Assembly: GCF_037392515.1 (NCBI RefSeq)
Contig: NC_090280.1
Location: 22,387,118-22,451,117, forward strand
DNA from: Haliotis asinina
Taxonomy: Eukaryota > Mollusca > Gastropoda > Lepetellida > Haliotidae
Direction: 5' to 3'
DNA length: 64,000 nucleotides
This document shows, piece by piece, positions 47,831 through 60,826 of this stretch. The notes below the pieces were generated by a model. It saw only the letters and a program-made list of their open reading frames with translations. It searched no databases and was not told the origin of the DNA. Position numbers and translations under genes: made by a program. Each line of letters opens with the position of its first letter. Positions within the stretch are counted from its first letter, which is position 1.

Positions 47831-50800
47831 ATGAGCCGCTCAACTAACATCATCCAGTGGAATTGTAGAGGACTAAGGAACAATTTAAATGATTTACAGT
47901 TACTGATACAGCACTTCAAACCATTGGCATTTTGCTTGCAAGAAACCTATTTTAGAGACACTGACCTTATGGATATAAGGCAATATGATTCTTATAATTA
48001 TTTTTCTCCTCCAAGACCTAGAGCTACAGGGGGTTCTTCAATTTTGGTGAGGCAGGGTGTTATACATAGCCCTGTCCCCCTGAATACACCACTTCAAGCT
48101 GTTGCTGTCAGGCTGACTTTGAACATTGTTTTTACTTTGTGCTCAATTTATGTATCACCGTCTTTTACTCTACAACAAACAGATATTCAGGCTCTTTATG
48201 ACCAGCTCCCTAAGCCATGTATCATTATGGGTGACTTCAACGGCCATAATCCACTTTGGGGTAGTTCTGATACAAACAGAAATGGGAGGATATTAGAAGA
48301 TTTTCTTTCAAACAATGAACTATGTCTATTCAACAATAATTCGAAAACGTACTTACATCCTGGTACAGGTACATATTCTTCTCTTGATTTGTCACTCACT
48401 GATGCAGATCTCTTAAATGAATTCGAATGGTCAGTTCACAATGATCTGTGTGGCAGTGATCATTTCCCGACCATTCTTCTGGCAATAGCTCCAGGTGATA
48501 TCCCTCCATCCTCAAGATGGAACTTCGGTAAAGCTAACTGGCCTTTGTTCAAACTACTTTGCAAGGACAAATTAATTCCTGATCGTTTTATTGATGTTCC
48601 TGATTCAGTCCAATTATTCTCTGATGAGCTCAACAAAATAGCCGATGAATGTATTCCTAAGTCCTCTATGAATCCACACATACGTAAACCATGGTTTACT
48701 AATGAATGTAAACAAGCTGGGAAAGCACGGAAAAAAGCCGAACATTATTTCCGCCGCCACCCAATGGTGCAAGATTTAAATAAATATAAAGTGTTACATG
48801 CTAAAGCAAGGCGCACATTTAAGCAAAACAAACGCCAGTCGTGGCAAAAATATGTTTCGGAAATAAATTCCCGAACGCCGATGTCCAAGGTATGGAACAT
48901 GATCCAGAGAATAAAGGGTAAAGGTACCAAATCAACCATACATCATCTCAAAACTGGGGATCAGTTGTTAACAGATAAATCTGATATTGCAAACAAACTG
49001 GGAGAAACTCTTGCCCAACACTCTTCCTCGTCTAATTATATTCCCAAATTTCAAAAATATCAAAAACAGCAGGAAAAGAACAAAATCAATTTTCATTCAG
49101 ATAATGGGGAAGATTATAATGAAATATTTTCTATTCATGAGCTTCATACTGCTCTTGAACAATCTCACGACACTGCTACAGGAGCTGATAACATTCATTA
49201 TCAACTCCTGAAACACTTACCTGAATCCAGTTTAGAGACACTATTGAATATTTTTGATGATATTTGGACATCTCGTAAATTTCCTCCATCCTGGCGTAAT
49301 GCAATTATTGTACCCATACCTAAACCTGGCCGTGACCATACAGATCCCTCTAATTATAGGCCTATTTCCTTGACTAGCTGCGTTTGCAAAACCATGGAAC
49401 GTATGGTCAATAACCGACTAACTTGGTACTTAGAATCTAATAATTTAATCACAAATATACAATGTGGTTTTCGTAAAAATACCATAGATCATTTAATTTG
49501 ATTGGAATCATTCGTTAAGAACGCCATCATTAACAAGCAGCATGCAGTGTCAATCTTTTTTGATTTAGAAAAAGCTTATGATACAACATGGAAGCGTGGC
49601 ATTTTAAAAGATTTACATGATTTTGGTTTACGGGGTCGTTTGCCTCAATTTATATCCGAGTTTTCAACTGACAGACAATTTCAGGTACGCGTGGGTTCTA
49701 CCCTGTCTGATCATTATACTCAGGACCAGGGCGTCCCACAAGGCAGTATTTTGTCTGTCACACTTTTTAGTGTTACAATTAACAGTCTATCAAAGGTTTT
49801 AAATGATTCAATTGATGGATCACTCTTTGTGGATGATTTTAATATTTCTTGTCGTGGAAAAAATATGCATACTATTGAACGACAACTGCAGTTATGTTCA
49901 AATAAAATAGATAAATGGTGTCTCGAAAACGGCTTTAAATTTTCTAAATCCAAAACTAATTGTATACATTTTTGCCGCAAATACAAACCACATAGAGACC
50001 CTGAAATATTTTTAAATGACACTCCCATCAAAGTTGTAAAGGAGGCAAAGTTCTTGGGTATACTTTTTGTCTCCCATTTAACGTTTCTTCCACACATTAA
50101 ATACCTAAAAAATAAATGCTTGAAGGTACTAGATCTATTAAAAGTTGTTTCCAGTTCCAAGTGGGGAGGGGATCAATCTACCCTCCTACACCTGTATCGA
50201 TCACTGGTTCGCTCGAAACTTCATTACGGCTCCATTGTGTATGGTGGAGCCTGCAAAAGCAACCTAAAAATATTAGATTCAGTCCATCATCAAGGTCTAA
50301 GACTCTGTCTTGGCTCCTTTCGAACTTCACCTGTTGACAGCCTGTATGTCGAGGCTGATGAACCATCTCTTGAACAGCGACGTATAAAATTAGCTTTACA
50401 GTATATAACAAAACTGCATTCGAATAAGTCAAATCCTGCATATAACTGTGTCTTCAATCCTCTGTATGAGGATTTATACAATAAGAAGTCTTCTCTTGTT
50501 CCGCCTCTTGGTTTAAGAATGAAACCACTTATTTTTGCTGCCGTCATTGAGCTGGATAATATAGCTCCTTCCCGTCTTCTTTCTTCTCCTCCTTGGCAGT
50601 TGGTTAGGCCACAAGTTGACCTAACATTAACTACATTTAAAAAATCAGACACTAATGAATTACAATACAAACAAGAATATAATCAATTAAAACATAAATA
50701 TATCAGTTATAAATCCTTATTTACAGATAGGTCCAAGGACGGTGGCGCTGTGGCTTGTGCCAATGTCATTGGATCCAGAACAATATCTTCTAGATTGCCC

Positions 50801-51514
50801 GACAACAGCTCTATTTTCACAGCTGAAGCTAACGCCATATTAACGGCTCTCAAATATATTCAAGGACATCCAAAACATAACCAGTATATAATCTATTCCG
50901 ACTCTCTTTCTTGCCTTCAGGCTATTAAAAACACTTCTTGCAAACATCCACTTTTAATTGAAATTATTGAATTGCATAATGAACTTGCTACTGGCCAATA
51001 CGACATCGTCTTTTGTTGGTTACAAAGCCACGTTGGCATTTCTGGTAACACGATGGCTGATCTTGCTGCCAAGGCAGCACTCAACAAATCTGTGACACCA
51101 CTTCTTATTCCTTACACTGATTATAAAGCTACCATTAGATCGTATATCCGTGATCTGATGCAGGAGAAGTGGGACACCCAAGTGGGCATAAATAAATTAC
51201 ATGCAATAAAACCTTCTGTTGGTTATACCTACTTGGGTTGTCAGTCCAGATTTGAAGAGGTCATCATGCGGCGATGTGGTATTGGCCACACGAGATATAC
51301 TCATGAATACCTATTGAAAGGTGAGGATCCTCCGTTTTGCATCCCTTGTGATGAAATAATCACGGTCAAGCATGTCTTGCTTGACTGTGTCGAATATTCC
51401 ATCACAAGGGATACCTATTTCAAAATACGAACAATGAAGGATCTTTTTAATAATATAAGTTCTCATTTAATCATTCAATTTTTAAAAGAATTAGATTTGT
51501 TAAATGACTTGTAA
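47831..51514 (+). pseudogene. LINE ORF2 (endonuclease, reverse transcriptase, RNase H) with one stop
   Basis: About 1,227 codons in one frame, interrupted by a single TGA at 49499-49501. The N-terminal apurinic-type endonuclease has IIQWNCRGLRNN, LQETYF, MGDFNGHNPLWGS and GSDHFPTIL. Reverse transcriptase has YRPISLTS, FFDLEKAYDTTW, GVPQGSILS and the catalytic FVDD. RNase H has FTDRSKDGG, EANAI, YSDSLSCLQAI and SHVGISGNTMADLAAKA. Apart from the TGA it reads through cleanly, so the element transposed recently. Confidence 0.88.
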
Positions 51515-52279
51515 ATAGATAAATATTTTAGTACTGGAAGTTTAAATTCGTAACTGTGCTTGTTAGTGGCTGTCTCCTCGAGGGGGGTTAAAGTACTGTA
51601 AAATTATTGTCCTCCTGAGAGGGTACGTAAGTCCACAAACATTCAAAGTCAATTCAAACTGTCCATATTTTTAATCGTAGAGTATGTGTCTTTTTAATAT
51701 ATGGCTAGATTTCCTAAATTGCTAACAACTGAAGGGATGATGTAAATCCAGCTAGGGTCCATGCAGGAAGCAAATGTACAGTAAGTCCCCATGGTCCCTA
51801 GTATGGTGATCTACCTTCAGTTGTTGGTGATATATAGCCCGTATTTTATGTTGTATTGTCCAAATAGTGATATTAATCTTAACTTTCTACACTAGTTTTA
51901 AATGATAACTGTGATATTCTAGTTATTTTACTGTCCTTTGACGACAGGTTTTTATAGTATATGCACATTTCATTTCAATATCAAACATGTTCTCGTCACG
52001 ATATGGCTGGAATATTGCCGATGTGACGTTAACTACGAACTCATTCACTAGTACAGCGGGCATCTTGTGTGTTGGCAGAAGGCTGCAAGCAGCACCTCTA
52101 CCTGTTGAAAGCAAGCACGGCAAGATACCGCCAAGGGATATTCATGTAACTACTCTAATTATCAGACATTACCATGAGGTTAGTGGACATTCAGGCAAAG
52201 AGTATGTGTTGTCTCTCATCAGGCAAAGATTTTGGATTCCTAAAGGAAGGAAGTTGGTGAGCAAACTTCTAAAGAGCTG

Positions 52280-52560
52280 GACCCGTGAAGGTCCCGGGGT
52301 AGAATAGGCCTTTAGCAACCCATGTTTGCCATAAAAGGTGACTATGCTTGTCGTCAGAGGCGACTAACGGGATCGGGTGGTCAGACTCGCTGACTTGGTT
52401 GACACATGTCATCGGTTCCCAATTGCGCAGATCGATGCTCATGTTGTTGATCACTGGATTGTCTGGTGGAGACTCGATTATTTACAGACCGTCGCCATAT
52501 AGCTGGAATATTGCTAAGTGCGACGTAAAACTAAACTCACTCACTCACTCATTCATTCAC
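52280..52560 (+). mobile_element. SINE with 12-bp target duplication
   Basis: A full-length copy of the main SINE family flanked by TCTAAAGAGCTG (52268-52279 and 52561-52572). It lies inside the integrase part of the BEL element, so it is younger. The tail is ACTCACTCACTCATTCATTC. Confidence 0.92.
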
Positions 52561-52966
52561 TCTAAAGAGCTGTGTTGATTGCAACAAACGACAGAAGCTG
52601 CCCAATACCCAAAGAATGGGGGATCTACGTAAAGACGTGAGTGCAGGTGATCCTGCATTTACGAGTATTGGCTTAGACTGCTTTGGGCCATTCATGGTGA
52701 AACGGGGCCGGTGTGAGATCAAACGTTATGGATGTATTTTCACATGTTTGACAACAAGGGAAATACATCTAGAGAAGTTAGATGGACTGGTTGAATGGAT
52801 TTGTGAGATTCATAGCACGTCGAGGAAGTCCCAAGAGAGTACGCTCTGACAATGGAACAAATTTCCATGGTGCAGAAATTGAATTGAGACGAGCTATAGA
52901 TAACTGGAATTTAAAGAGAATTGGAGACTTCATGAGTAAGAAGGAAATATGTTGGATGTTTAACCT

Positions 52967-53008
52967 CCCCCCCCCCCCAACACACACACACACACGCGCG
53001 CGCGCGCC
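52967..53008. repeat. C-run and (CA)n(CG)n microsatellite
   Basis: A homopolymer C run followed by CACACA and CGCGCG repeats, inside the BEL fossil. Confidence 0.95.
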
Positions 53009-53582
53009 GCTTCTCATATGGGAGGTGCATGGGAGAGACTTATTAGGACAGTTCGTACAGTGATGAATGCTTTGTTGAAAACACATAGTCCACTGAATGA
53101 TGATGGTCTCCACACTCTGCTCTGTGAGGTTGAGTCGATTGTGAATTGCCGACCAATCACATTGGTATCAGATGATTACAGAGATCCTGAACCTCTAACT
53201 CCTAATCATCTGCTGTTACTCAGAGCAGGCCCAGATATACCCTTCAGAAGACGCTGGAAACATGTTCAGTTCCTGACGGATATATTTTGGAAACGCTGGA
53301 CAAAGGAATACTTGCCTTCGCTACAATTACGCCAGAAATGGATAATACCAAAGAGAAACATCAGGGTGAGTGATATTGTGCTAATTCTGAATGAAAATTG
53401 TCCTCCGAGAACTTTAGCAAGAGGCGTTGAAACATATCCTGGGAAAGATGGACTCGTGCGCAGTGCTATGGCTCGCACAGGAAGTTCTACACTTACCAGA
53501 CCTATTTACATGCTTTTGGAAGCAAACTTTGATGACAAATGAATGACCAGTATTTGTGTTCAGAAATGTAATAACAATGTGG

Positions 53583-53722
53583 ATGGCCTAATGGTTACGG
53601 TGTTCGCTTGTCACACCTAGAACCCAGGTTCGATTCCCGCATAGATGTGGTGTGTGTAGATCACTGTGATGTGCTTAGAGTATTGCTGAAATATCTGCTG
53701 AAGGCGGGAGGTACTCACTCAC
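53583..53722 (+). mobile_element. tRNA-derived SINE
   Basis: TGGCCTAATGGTTACGG (A-box-like) and GGTTCGATTCC (perfect B box), then GAGTATTGCTGAAATATCTG and an ACTCACTCACT tail. The 3' domain is shared with the main SINE family. Confidence 0.65.
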
Positions 53723-53805
53723 TATATGTACAGTATTTATGCTGGGTTTAATTTATTTAATGTTTGATTAACATGTAGTTTCTCTGCGCAATTAAGGGGC
53801 CGGTA

Positions 53806-54379
53806 TGTAAATGACAGGAAGTCACTTTACTTTATTTAGCGGTAGGCTGTTGAATGGCTTAGTTTTGGTCTGGGGCGGTAACTGCGGGTGGCGGGTATGA
53901 GGCGAGAAAAGCGTGCAGTGGGGCGCTGGGAACGAACATGTGCATCGCTGGAGGAGAAAAAGACGAACGGTTTCGTTGTTTGGGGTGCATTGATTCTGCC
54001 ACGAAATTTGTAAGTAATATATTTATTGGCATATGCATGCATGGTATACGTACTTAAGAAATATTATTTATAAAAGTACACTTAATAGCCAAAATGTTGA
54101 TAGCTACCACCATTATGATGTGACACGTGCATGTTTTACGGCATCTTGAATGACATGTAATAATAAGGTAATAACTGAGTTAGTAAGGTAAAAAGGCATT
54201 ATTTTGTACATAAGGGTATCATCCAAATAAGCCTCTATTTTGAATGGTTTCAGCTTGAACCTGCTACATGTGGTTTACTGTACAACGCAAATCTACTAAT
54301 GTGCACTACGTAACTGTCACAGAATAAAGCAGTGTTTGAGCCTGGCAGAATCGACTATTGCTGACTTTTGAAACTGACA
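53806..54379 (+). repeat. 3' LTR of the BEL/Pao element
   Basis: The same start and end as the 5' LTR, about 574 bp, with a roughly 40-bp stretch not present in the 5' copy. It is followed by the GCTAT target duplication. Confidence 0.9.
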
Positions 54380-56655
54380 GCTATATTTATGTTTCAATTC
54401 ATCATATTCTTGTTTATATTGTAATTCATTTGTTTCTGATTTTTTTTAAATGTGGTCATTGTTAGGTCCACTTGGGGTCTGACCAATATTGACAAGGAGG
54501 AGAAGAAAGAAGACGGGAAGGAGCTATATTTTCCAGCTCAATGCCGGCTGAAGAAAGAAATGGTTTAATTCTTAAACCAAGAGGCGGAACAAGAGAAGAC
54601 TTCTTATTGTATAAATCCTCATACAGAGAACTGAAAACACAGTTATATCCAGGGTTTGACTCACTGGAATATAATTTTGTTACATACTGTAAAGCTAATT
54701 TTATACGTCGCTGCTCAAGAGATGGCTCATCAGCCTCAACGTACAGGCTGTCAACAGGTGAAGTTCGAAAGGAGCCAGAACAAAGTCTTAGACCATGATG
54801 GTGAACAGAATCTAAAAGTTTTAGGTTGCTTTTGCAGGCTCCACCATATACAATGGAGCCAAAATAAACGTTTGAAAGGATCAATGATCGATAAAGTTGC
54901 AGGAAGGTAGCTTGATCCCCTCCCCACTTAGAATTTGAAACGACTTTCAACACGTCTAGTGCCTTCAAGCATTTAGTTTTGAGGCATTTGATATGTGGTA
55001 GAAACGTTAAATGTGAGACAAAAATTAATCCCAAGAACTTAGCCTCCTTTACAACTTTATGGGAGATCCATTTAGGAACAGTTCAGGATCTTTATATGGT
55101 TTATATTTTCTACAAAAATGTATACAATTAGTTTTTGATTTAGAAAATTTATAGCCGTTTTCAAGACACCATATATTTATTTTGTTTAAACACAGCTGCA
55201 GTTGCCGTTCAATAGTATGCATGTTTTTCCCACGACAAGAAATATTAAAATCATCCACAAAGAGTGATCCATCAATTGAATCGTTTAAAACTTTTGATAA
55301 ACTATTTATCTTTATACTAAAAAGTGTGACAGACAAAATGCTGCCTTGTGGAACACCCTGATCCTGATTGTAATGATCAGACAGGGTAGAACCCACTCGG
55401 ACTTGAAATTGTCTGTCATTTAAAACGTTTGCTATGAATCCAGTCAAACGACCTCATAAACCGAAATCATATAAATCTCTCAAAATGCCACATTTCCAGG
55501 TTGTGTCATATGCCTTTTCGAGATCAAAAAAGATAGACACAGCATGTTGTTTGTCAAGTAGCACGTTTTTTACAAATGATTCCAAACGCACGTGCCCGAG
55601 GTGATCGACAATACTTCTGTTTTACGGAAACCACACTGCATATCTGTTATGAGGTTATTTGTTTCCAAGTACCAAACAAGTCGATTATTTATCATACGTT
55701 CCATGGTCTTGCAAACACAGCTTGTTAATGAAATCGGACGATGATTGGATGGATCCGTATGATCACGTCCAGGTTTAGGTATTGGTACTACTATAGCATC
55801 ACGCCATGAAGAAGGAAATTTCCCGGAAGTCCAAATATCATCAAATATATATAAGAGCATCTCTAAACAGGATTCTGGTAATTGTATAAGTGCTTCAGGA
55901 GTTGATAATGTATGTTATCAGCTCCTGTAGCAGTGTCATGAGCTTGATCAAGAGCAGTATGGAGTTCATGACTAGAAAATGTTTCATTATCTGAATTGAA
56001 ATTAATAGTTTTCTTTTCTTGTTGTTTTTGATACTGCTGGAATTTAGTACATAATTAGAAGAGGATGAGTGTGTAGCGAGGGTTTCACCCAGTTTATTTG
56101 CAATATCTGATTTATCCGTAAGTAATTGGTCTCAATGTTTCAAATGATGGACACTAGATTTAGTACCTTTACCTTTAATTTTCTGGACCATGTTCCATAC
56201 ATAATTTTTTCAAGATTGGTGTTTGTTCTGTTTAAATGTACGCCATGCTTTAGCATTTTAAATTTTAAATTTGTGTAAATTATGCACCATGGGATGGCGA
56301 CGGAAATAATGTTTTGCATTTTTCCTTTCCTTTCTCGCTTGTTTGCAGTCATCGTTGAACCATGGTTTTCGAATATGTGGAACTGGAGAGGAGTGTGATA
56401 TACACTCATTAGCTATGGAATTCAATTCATCAGAAAAGCATTTAATAGCATCAGGAACGTCAATAAAACGGTCAGGTTTAAGTTTTGCAGTACATAGTCT
56501 TTCATATAAAGCCCTGTTAGCCTTTTTAAAATTCCGCCTTGATGATGGAGGAACATCAGATGGAGTTACCGATTTTAGTATGGTAGGAAAATGGTTACTT
56601 CCACAGAGGTCATCGTGGACTGATCATTCGAATTCTTTTAGTAGTTCTGAAATCT
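54380..56655 (-). mobile_element. Outer I-clade LINE, 5' part (truncated)
   Basis: Continuation of the LINE at 40,195-41,533: RT region (GVPQGSILS, LFVDDFNISC on the minus strand) back to the endonuclease region, ending near 56,655 where receptor-unit sequence resumes. It is 5'-truncated and its frames are broken. Total outer LINE length is about 3.6 kb. Confidence 0.85.
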
Positions 56656-56727
56656 GGTCACTTATAAAAAGTCATGTAAAGCTCAGTATGATTCAAATAA
56701 TGTTCTTTTCAGCTGACAGGTACACAC

Positions 56728-56770
56728 CACACACATGTAAGCCCCAAAAGATGATGTGAGCCACAGACAT
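56728..56770 (-). pseudogene. Unit C exon 1: signal peptide
   Basis: 43 nt, same length and phase as gene A, donor GTGTGT. Stranded from the rest of the unit by transposons. Confidence 0.65.
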
Positions 56771-57000
56771 GAATACTAGCGTGGAAAATCCATACTGACA
56801 CATCACTCACTCTGAAACTTGTTTTTAAGCGTTGAAATATTTAGCTTCGCTGAATAATATTTCCGTAGAAAAAGCAGGTTACTCCCCGTTGGACTTTAGC
56901 TTGTACTTACGAGCTCTTAACCTTTAATAGTCAGTAACTAGTTGTTTACATTCATATCCACGGACAAATAACGTTGATGACAGATTACTCACAAACCTGC
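56771..57000 (-). promoter_or_regulatory. Conserved 5' flank of unit C
   Basis: Aligns with 20,387-20,621 and 34,458-34,691, with more substitutions. Promoter function is inferred. Confidence 0.28.
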
Positions 57001-57165
57001 TTCTGGTGGGTAATGTTGCAGCTATATGGCGGCGGTCTGTACATAATCAAGACTCCACCAGACGATCTAGTGATCAATGTCGTGAGCATCAATCTGTTCA
57101 ATCGGAATACCATTGTATTCATTAAGTCAGCGAGTCACGCAATCCCGTTAGTCAGACAGATAGTT
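57001..57165 (-). mobile_element. SINE fragment duplicated with the unit
   Basis: Ortholog of 20,622-20,755, more diverged (TTGCAGCTATATGGCGGCGG). Confidence 0.65.
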
Positions 57166-57499
57166 GTATTCGTTATTGGGCCTATTTGCCTATAATACAG
57201 TACATAAACCTGAAGTGTATTATACGCACTTCTCGCTTTATGGTAGGTCATCTCTTGTTTTCCCAGAATAACCGCATTTGATGTTTTTGTTTTGCAGCGA
57301 CATCCCTCCCCCTCCGGTTTTACATTGTCGAAAAAAACCTCAGAGTCGTGATTTCTCCTATACTTACAAATCATCTAACAATGCTCAAAATGTCAGTATA
57401 CAAAGGCTGATCTAAGTTTGGAGATATTATGAAGGAATAGAGCTTTGTATGTGGAATATTCGGCTGGAACAGTTAGTTGGCTATTATAAACATTTGTAG

Positions 57500-58150
57500 C
57501 AGTGGAAACTATTCATCGCATACATGCTTTTTTCTGACAAATGTGAAAAATAGTGTTTTGAATTTGAATTGGTTGTGGGGTATTCGATATTTACAAAGGG
57601 CCTGGCTTAAACGGTGATATTTTAAATTGGTTATGTATAATTCTAGGTATCACTTTCAGGCGTAATAATGTTCATTCATTAACAACAACTTGAAACAGAA
57701 TTTAATCACATGTATGTTCTTACATGGGATGATGCCATAGTTCACCTAGGGTGGCATTATTTCATGCAAACTTCTCAATTTCTAAAAGAAACATCGTTTG
57801 GGTCCTTTCTATTTCCTTTGAATAAATCTCCAAATTCCAGCCCCATAATACAATCTAGGGGCTATTTGTTTGTCGAATATGGTCCATTGGTCGTTCTGTA
57901 TAAGTGAGCTTTGTGTTCTCACTGAAAAGTCTAAATGCAGACAAACAGGCCTTATACGCGTGATGAGACTGCCTCGATGAAAAAATTATACTGAGATATT
58001 TATAATGTGTCACTACCGTTAACGGTTGATTGAAGAACACCCATCTCTCACAATGATGGCGTCGTTATGGAGCACAACAATAGCTGATATGTCGGGATTC
58101 AGTTCCAGACCCACTAGGGCAAAACGATTCTAGAAAATTCAGTTGTCTTT
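57500..58150 (-). mobile_element. Non-LTR retrotransposon relic, fullest copy
   Basis: The minus strand reads FNQPLTVVTHYKYLSIIFSS, then FDKQIAPRLYYGAGIW, the thumb and post-RT region of a LINE; a 190-bp stretch here (57,710-57,900) is missing from units A and B. Frames are broken. Confidence 0.6.
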
Positions 58151-58410
58151 AGATCCTAGACGCATTTACATAGACCTATAACTTGTCTCTGAAATGAATA
58201 TATTTCACTGTAAAACGTTCATTGTGAAAAATCAACATATAATATAACGAAAAGAAGCCTTGAGACGCTCCATCATATCACTCTGCCCTTTTCTCTGTTG
58301 CCTTTCTTTTATTTTCTCAAACCCGCCTGGATTGCCTCAACAAAGTTCCAAGTGCTAAACTGCCACATGATAAGACATTAATTCGCAAGGTTCACCGTGA
58401 GAAGAAAGGA

Positions 58411-59480
58411 GTTCAGGATGAAGACTTGTATGGCTAGACAATTTATTTCTTGCAGTGAATGCGACGTTTCGGTGCAGATTCTAACAACGCTATCAAGCAG
58501 AAGATGTTAAACATATGTACAAGGAGAAATACATACATGACAGGGATGTGAGTTTGTACAATAGAGGAGGTTGATGTTGACATGAGGTTTGTTGTTATAA
58601 GAGGTGCCAATGGGTAAGGATGGGTTACTCTTGTTTAGGTTTGATTAGCTGTTCGAAAACCGTAGGGATGTAATAACCTTGATCTCTGTTGATTGTCTGG
58701 CTGAGTCGTGTGATGTTGATTGCCCCTACGAGTTTCCTTGCCTTGTAATCCGGTTGGTTTGTAGGATGCCTGTTCCAAAGTATAGCATGTTTTGGGTGGG
58801 CTTGGATGTGGTCGGAAATGGCTGGTTTGGAGTGTTTATTTCTTGACAGATGTCTGATGTTCCTTGATTCGCAGGTTGAAGGATCGGGACGTTCCTCCTA
58901 CTTACGAGTCACCACATTCGATTTGAATGCACTTGACAACGCCTGAAGATTCTTCTTTGTTACTTGTGGTTGTTTACCGTTGCCTTGTAGGATATGCTGA
59001 ATTGATTTGCCTCTCTAGGACATCTATATTGACTTCCTTCTGAAGTAGTCTGCGGATGTAGTAGTATTTACGTATGCTATGCTGATGATGAACGGTTGTT
59101 GAGGAGGTAGTTTTTCCTTTGGGTTCACTGTTCTGTTGACAAGGTTAGCTGGTTACTGATTAAGATTTATGAACACCTGACGAAGGTGTTCTAACTCGAT
59201 TACAAGGGCTTGGGTTGTGGATTATACCTCTCTTCACTTGTAGTGGGTGATTAGACAAACAGTGTAAGTATTGATCCGTGTGGGTTGGTTTTCTATAGAC
59301 ACTTGTGTGGAGTTCGTTGCCATTGTCTTTCTCTACTTGAGCGTCTTGAAATGGTAGCTTGTTGTCAGTTTCATGCGTTGATGCTGGGCATTGAGGTGAT
59401 TGAGAAGAAAGCTAGGATCATCGGTGGGGTTTCTTCAGAAATCCATGGTGATAATCAAAACCTTTTGATATCCCCCATAC
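58411..59480 (-). mobile_element. Penelope-like element relic
   Basis: The minus strand reads HTSVYRKPTHTDQYLHCLSN then QVKRGII, as in the C-terminal RT region of Penelope-like elements. It ends ARKLVGAINITRLSQTINRD plus GYYIPTVFEQLIKP, the end of the GIY-YIG endonuclease domain, and CCGAAACGTCG in the 3' UTR. It is degraded and 5'-truncated. It is absent from the matching spacers, so it inserted after the duplication. Confidence 0.7.
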
Positions 59481-60826
59481 TCTTATGTTGTGTATGGGTT
59501 GGTATGGTCTGACCTCCTGCCAAGCTAGTTGATTCCCTAACTCTCTTGCTTTATACTATGACAGATATTACATAGATTTATGCCACTTCCGTTTCAATTA
59601 TTCTTCAAGATATTTGACACTGATATTTTGACGCGAAAGTTTTCCTATTTTACTGCATGAGTCTGAGGATTTCCTGGGCAAGATAGCGTAACAAATATAC
59701 ATACCATTTCTTTGCATGTAAAAGGTTTCTTGGAGTGGAGACGTCGACACCAACCTACTGGGTTAAGGTGGCAGAAATCCTTTGTATAATTCTACATTTA
59801 AATGTTCCATGAAATTGTAAGTACTTTCTGTGCCTACTATAAGATAGCATATTTGACACAGGGAATGTCGCAATATTACAATGTTCGCTTGAACAGGACT
59901 AGCACTCCCCTCTCTTCAGCAGTTCCATAACTAGTTATACTTTCTCAAAGGGTATTTTTGGAATTATATACCTCAAGCGATTAACAATTGCAAAGTCCCG
60001 TAGGAAGAAGAGTGTCTGACAGGAATTAAAGACAGGAAATAGTGGGCAGTGGTGATGCTAGAACGACATGGCAGTGACGACTGGACATGTTAATGACAGA
60101 CTGGTAAATAAGTGGAAACATGCAGCAGTTGGAATACGTATTTTAAGACCAGTATGTAATGAAGTGTTTCCCTCTGCTCATTAACGATCCATTGAAAACT
60201 GTCTCGTGGCTTTGCCCTATCTGAAGCCACGTGCAGTTACAATCGTTTTCTGTGCCACACTCCAAAATACACAGCTGCATTGTTTTCGACGGGTGTTTTT
60301 TTCACATTCCATTTGTAAGTTCAGCATTTCTTTACACGAGAAAGAATAGTTCACTGATATCTGCATGAAACATGTAACTCTTGTTAAAATGTCAACTGGT
60401 GTTAAGCTAATGTTCGCGATAGGTGCAATATTGTGAATTTTGCGCATTCCTGTACAATGTGGAACACGCCATGGCATCTGTATTAAGTAAACTGTTTGAT
60501 CAAACTTACAGCAATTAAAACTAAAGTAAAGCATTTACAGAAGACATAAAAAAAACAATTTTATAACTATATATTGAATCGTGTGTGAGTGTTTGTCCGC
60601 GCGCGTGTGTGTATGTGGGTTGAAAATGGGTATTATATTTACATTGAGTTTTATTTTAAGTACTGACAATCAAAGATCACAATCGGAAACCGATCTGTTA
60701 CTGATGGGGTATGGAAACAAAAAGCCATGAAGCCTTAACCGACAAGCCCATCCATATATCTCATGTGCAAATTATCACCCGCAGTCCTGTTATGTGTGTA
60801 GTGTTTGATATGATATTCATCAGTGT

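Larger units (their letters stand above)
46430..52048 (+). mobile_element. Inner I-clade LINE, near full length
   Basis: About 5.6 kb inside the BEL element, with a 12-bp target duplication TAGTACAGCGGG (46418-46429 and 52049-52060). It has a 5' UTR starting GGCACCCGTGGCG, ORF1 with CCHC knuckles, ORF2 with endonuclease, reverse transcriptase and RNase H, and a 3' UTR ending near GAACTCATTCAC. RNase H after the RT points to the I superfamily (I or Nimb group, inferred). Both ORFs carry a premature stop, so this copy is probably dead but young. Confidence 0.9.
41534..54379 (+). mobile_element. BEL/Pao LTR retrotransposon, broken, with two nested insertions
   Basis: A fossil LTR element inserted in the outer LINE, bounded by LTRs and a 5-bp GCTAT target duplication. 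Recognisable parts in order: gag-like region around 42.4-43.6 kb, aspartic-protease-like region (DSGS) around 43.8-44.4 kb, reverse transcriptase with YVDD around 44.7-45.5 kb, RNase H around 45.7-46.3 kb, and integrase around 52.1-53.5 kb. It is split by a LINE (46,430-52,048) and a SINE (52,280-52,560), and carries a tRNA-derived SINE near its 3' end. It is not intact, with several breaks besides the insertions. The two LTRs differ by two or three small indels and roughly ten substitutions by eye, so it is relatively young. Confidence 0.88.
38966..56770 (-). pseudogene. Unit C: receptor pseudogene lacking all Ig domains
   Basis: Only four exons remain: the signal peptide (56728-56770, MSVAHIIFWGLHVC), TM2 (39698-39814), the 16-nt microexon (39477-39492) and the tail (38966-39149). 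Homology to the other units stops at about 39,846 and resumes at about 56,654, so the three Ig exons, TM1 and both tyrosine modules are gone, replaced by nested transposons. The surviving exons are still open and their splice sites intact. The tail has YERILREQFHIYTSL, a fit to YxxI-x7-YxxL, but the first tyrosine (YLTV in A) is Cys. A short secreted or membrane peptide from the remaining exons is conceivable but nothing supports it. Confidence 0.8.
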
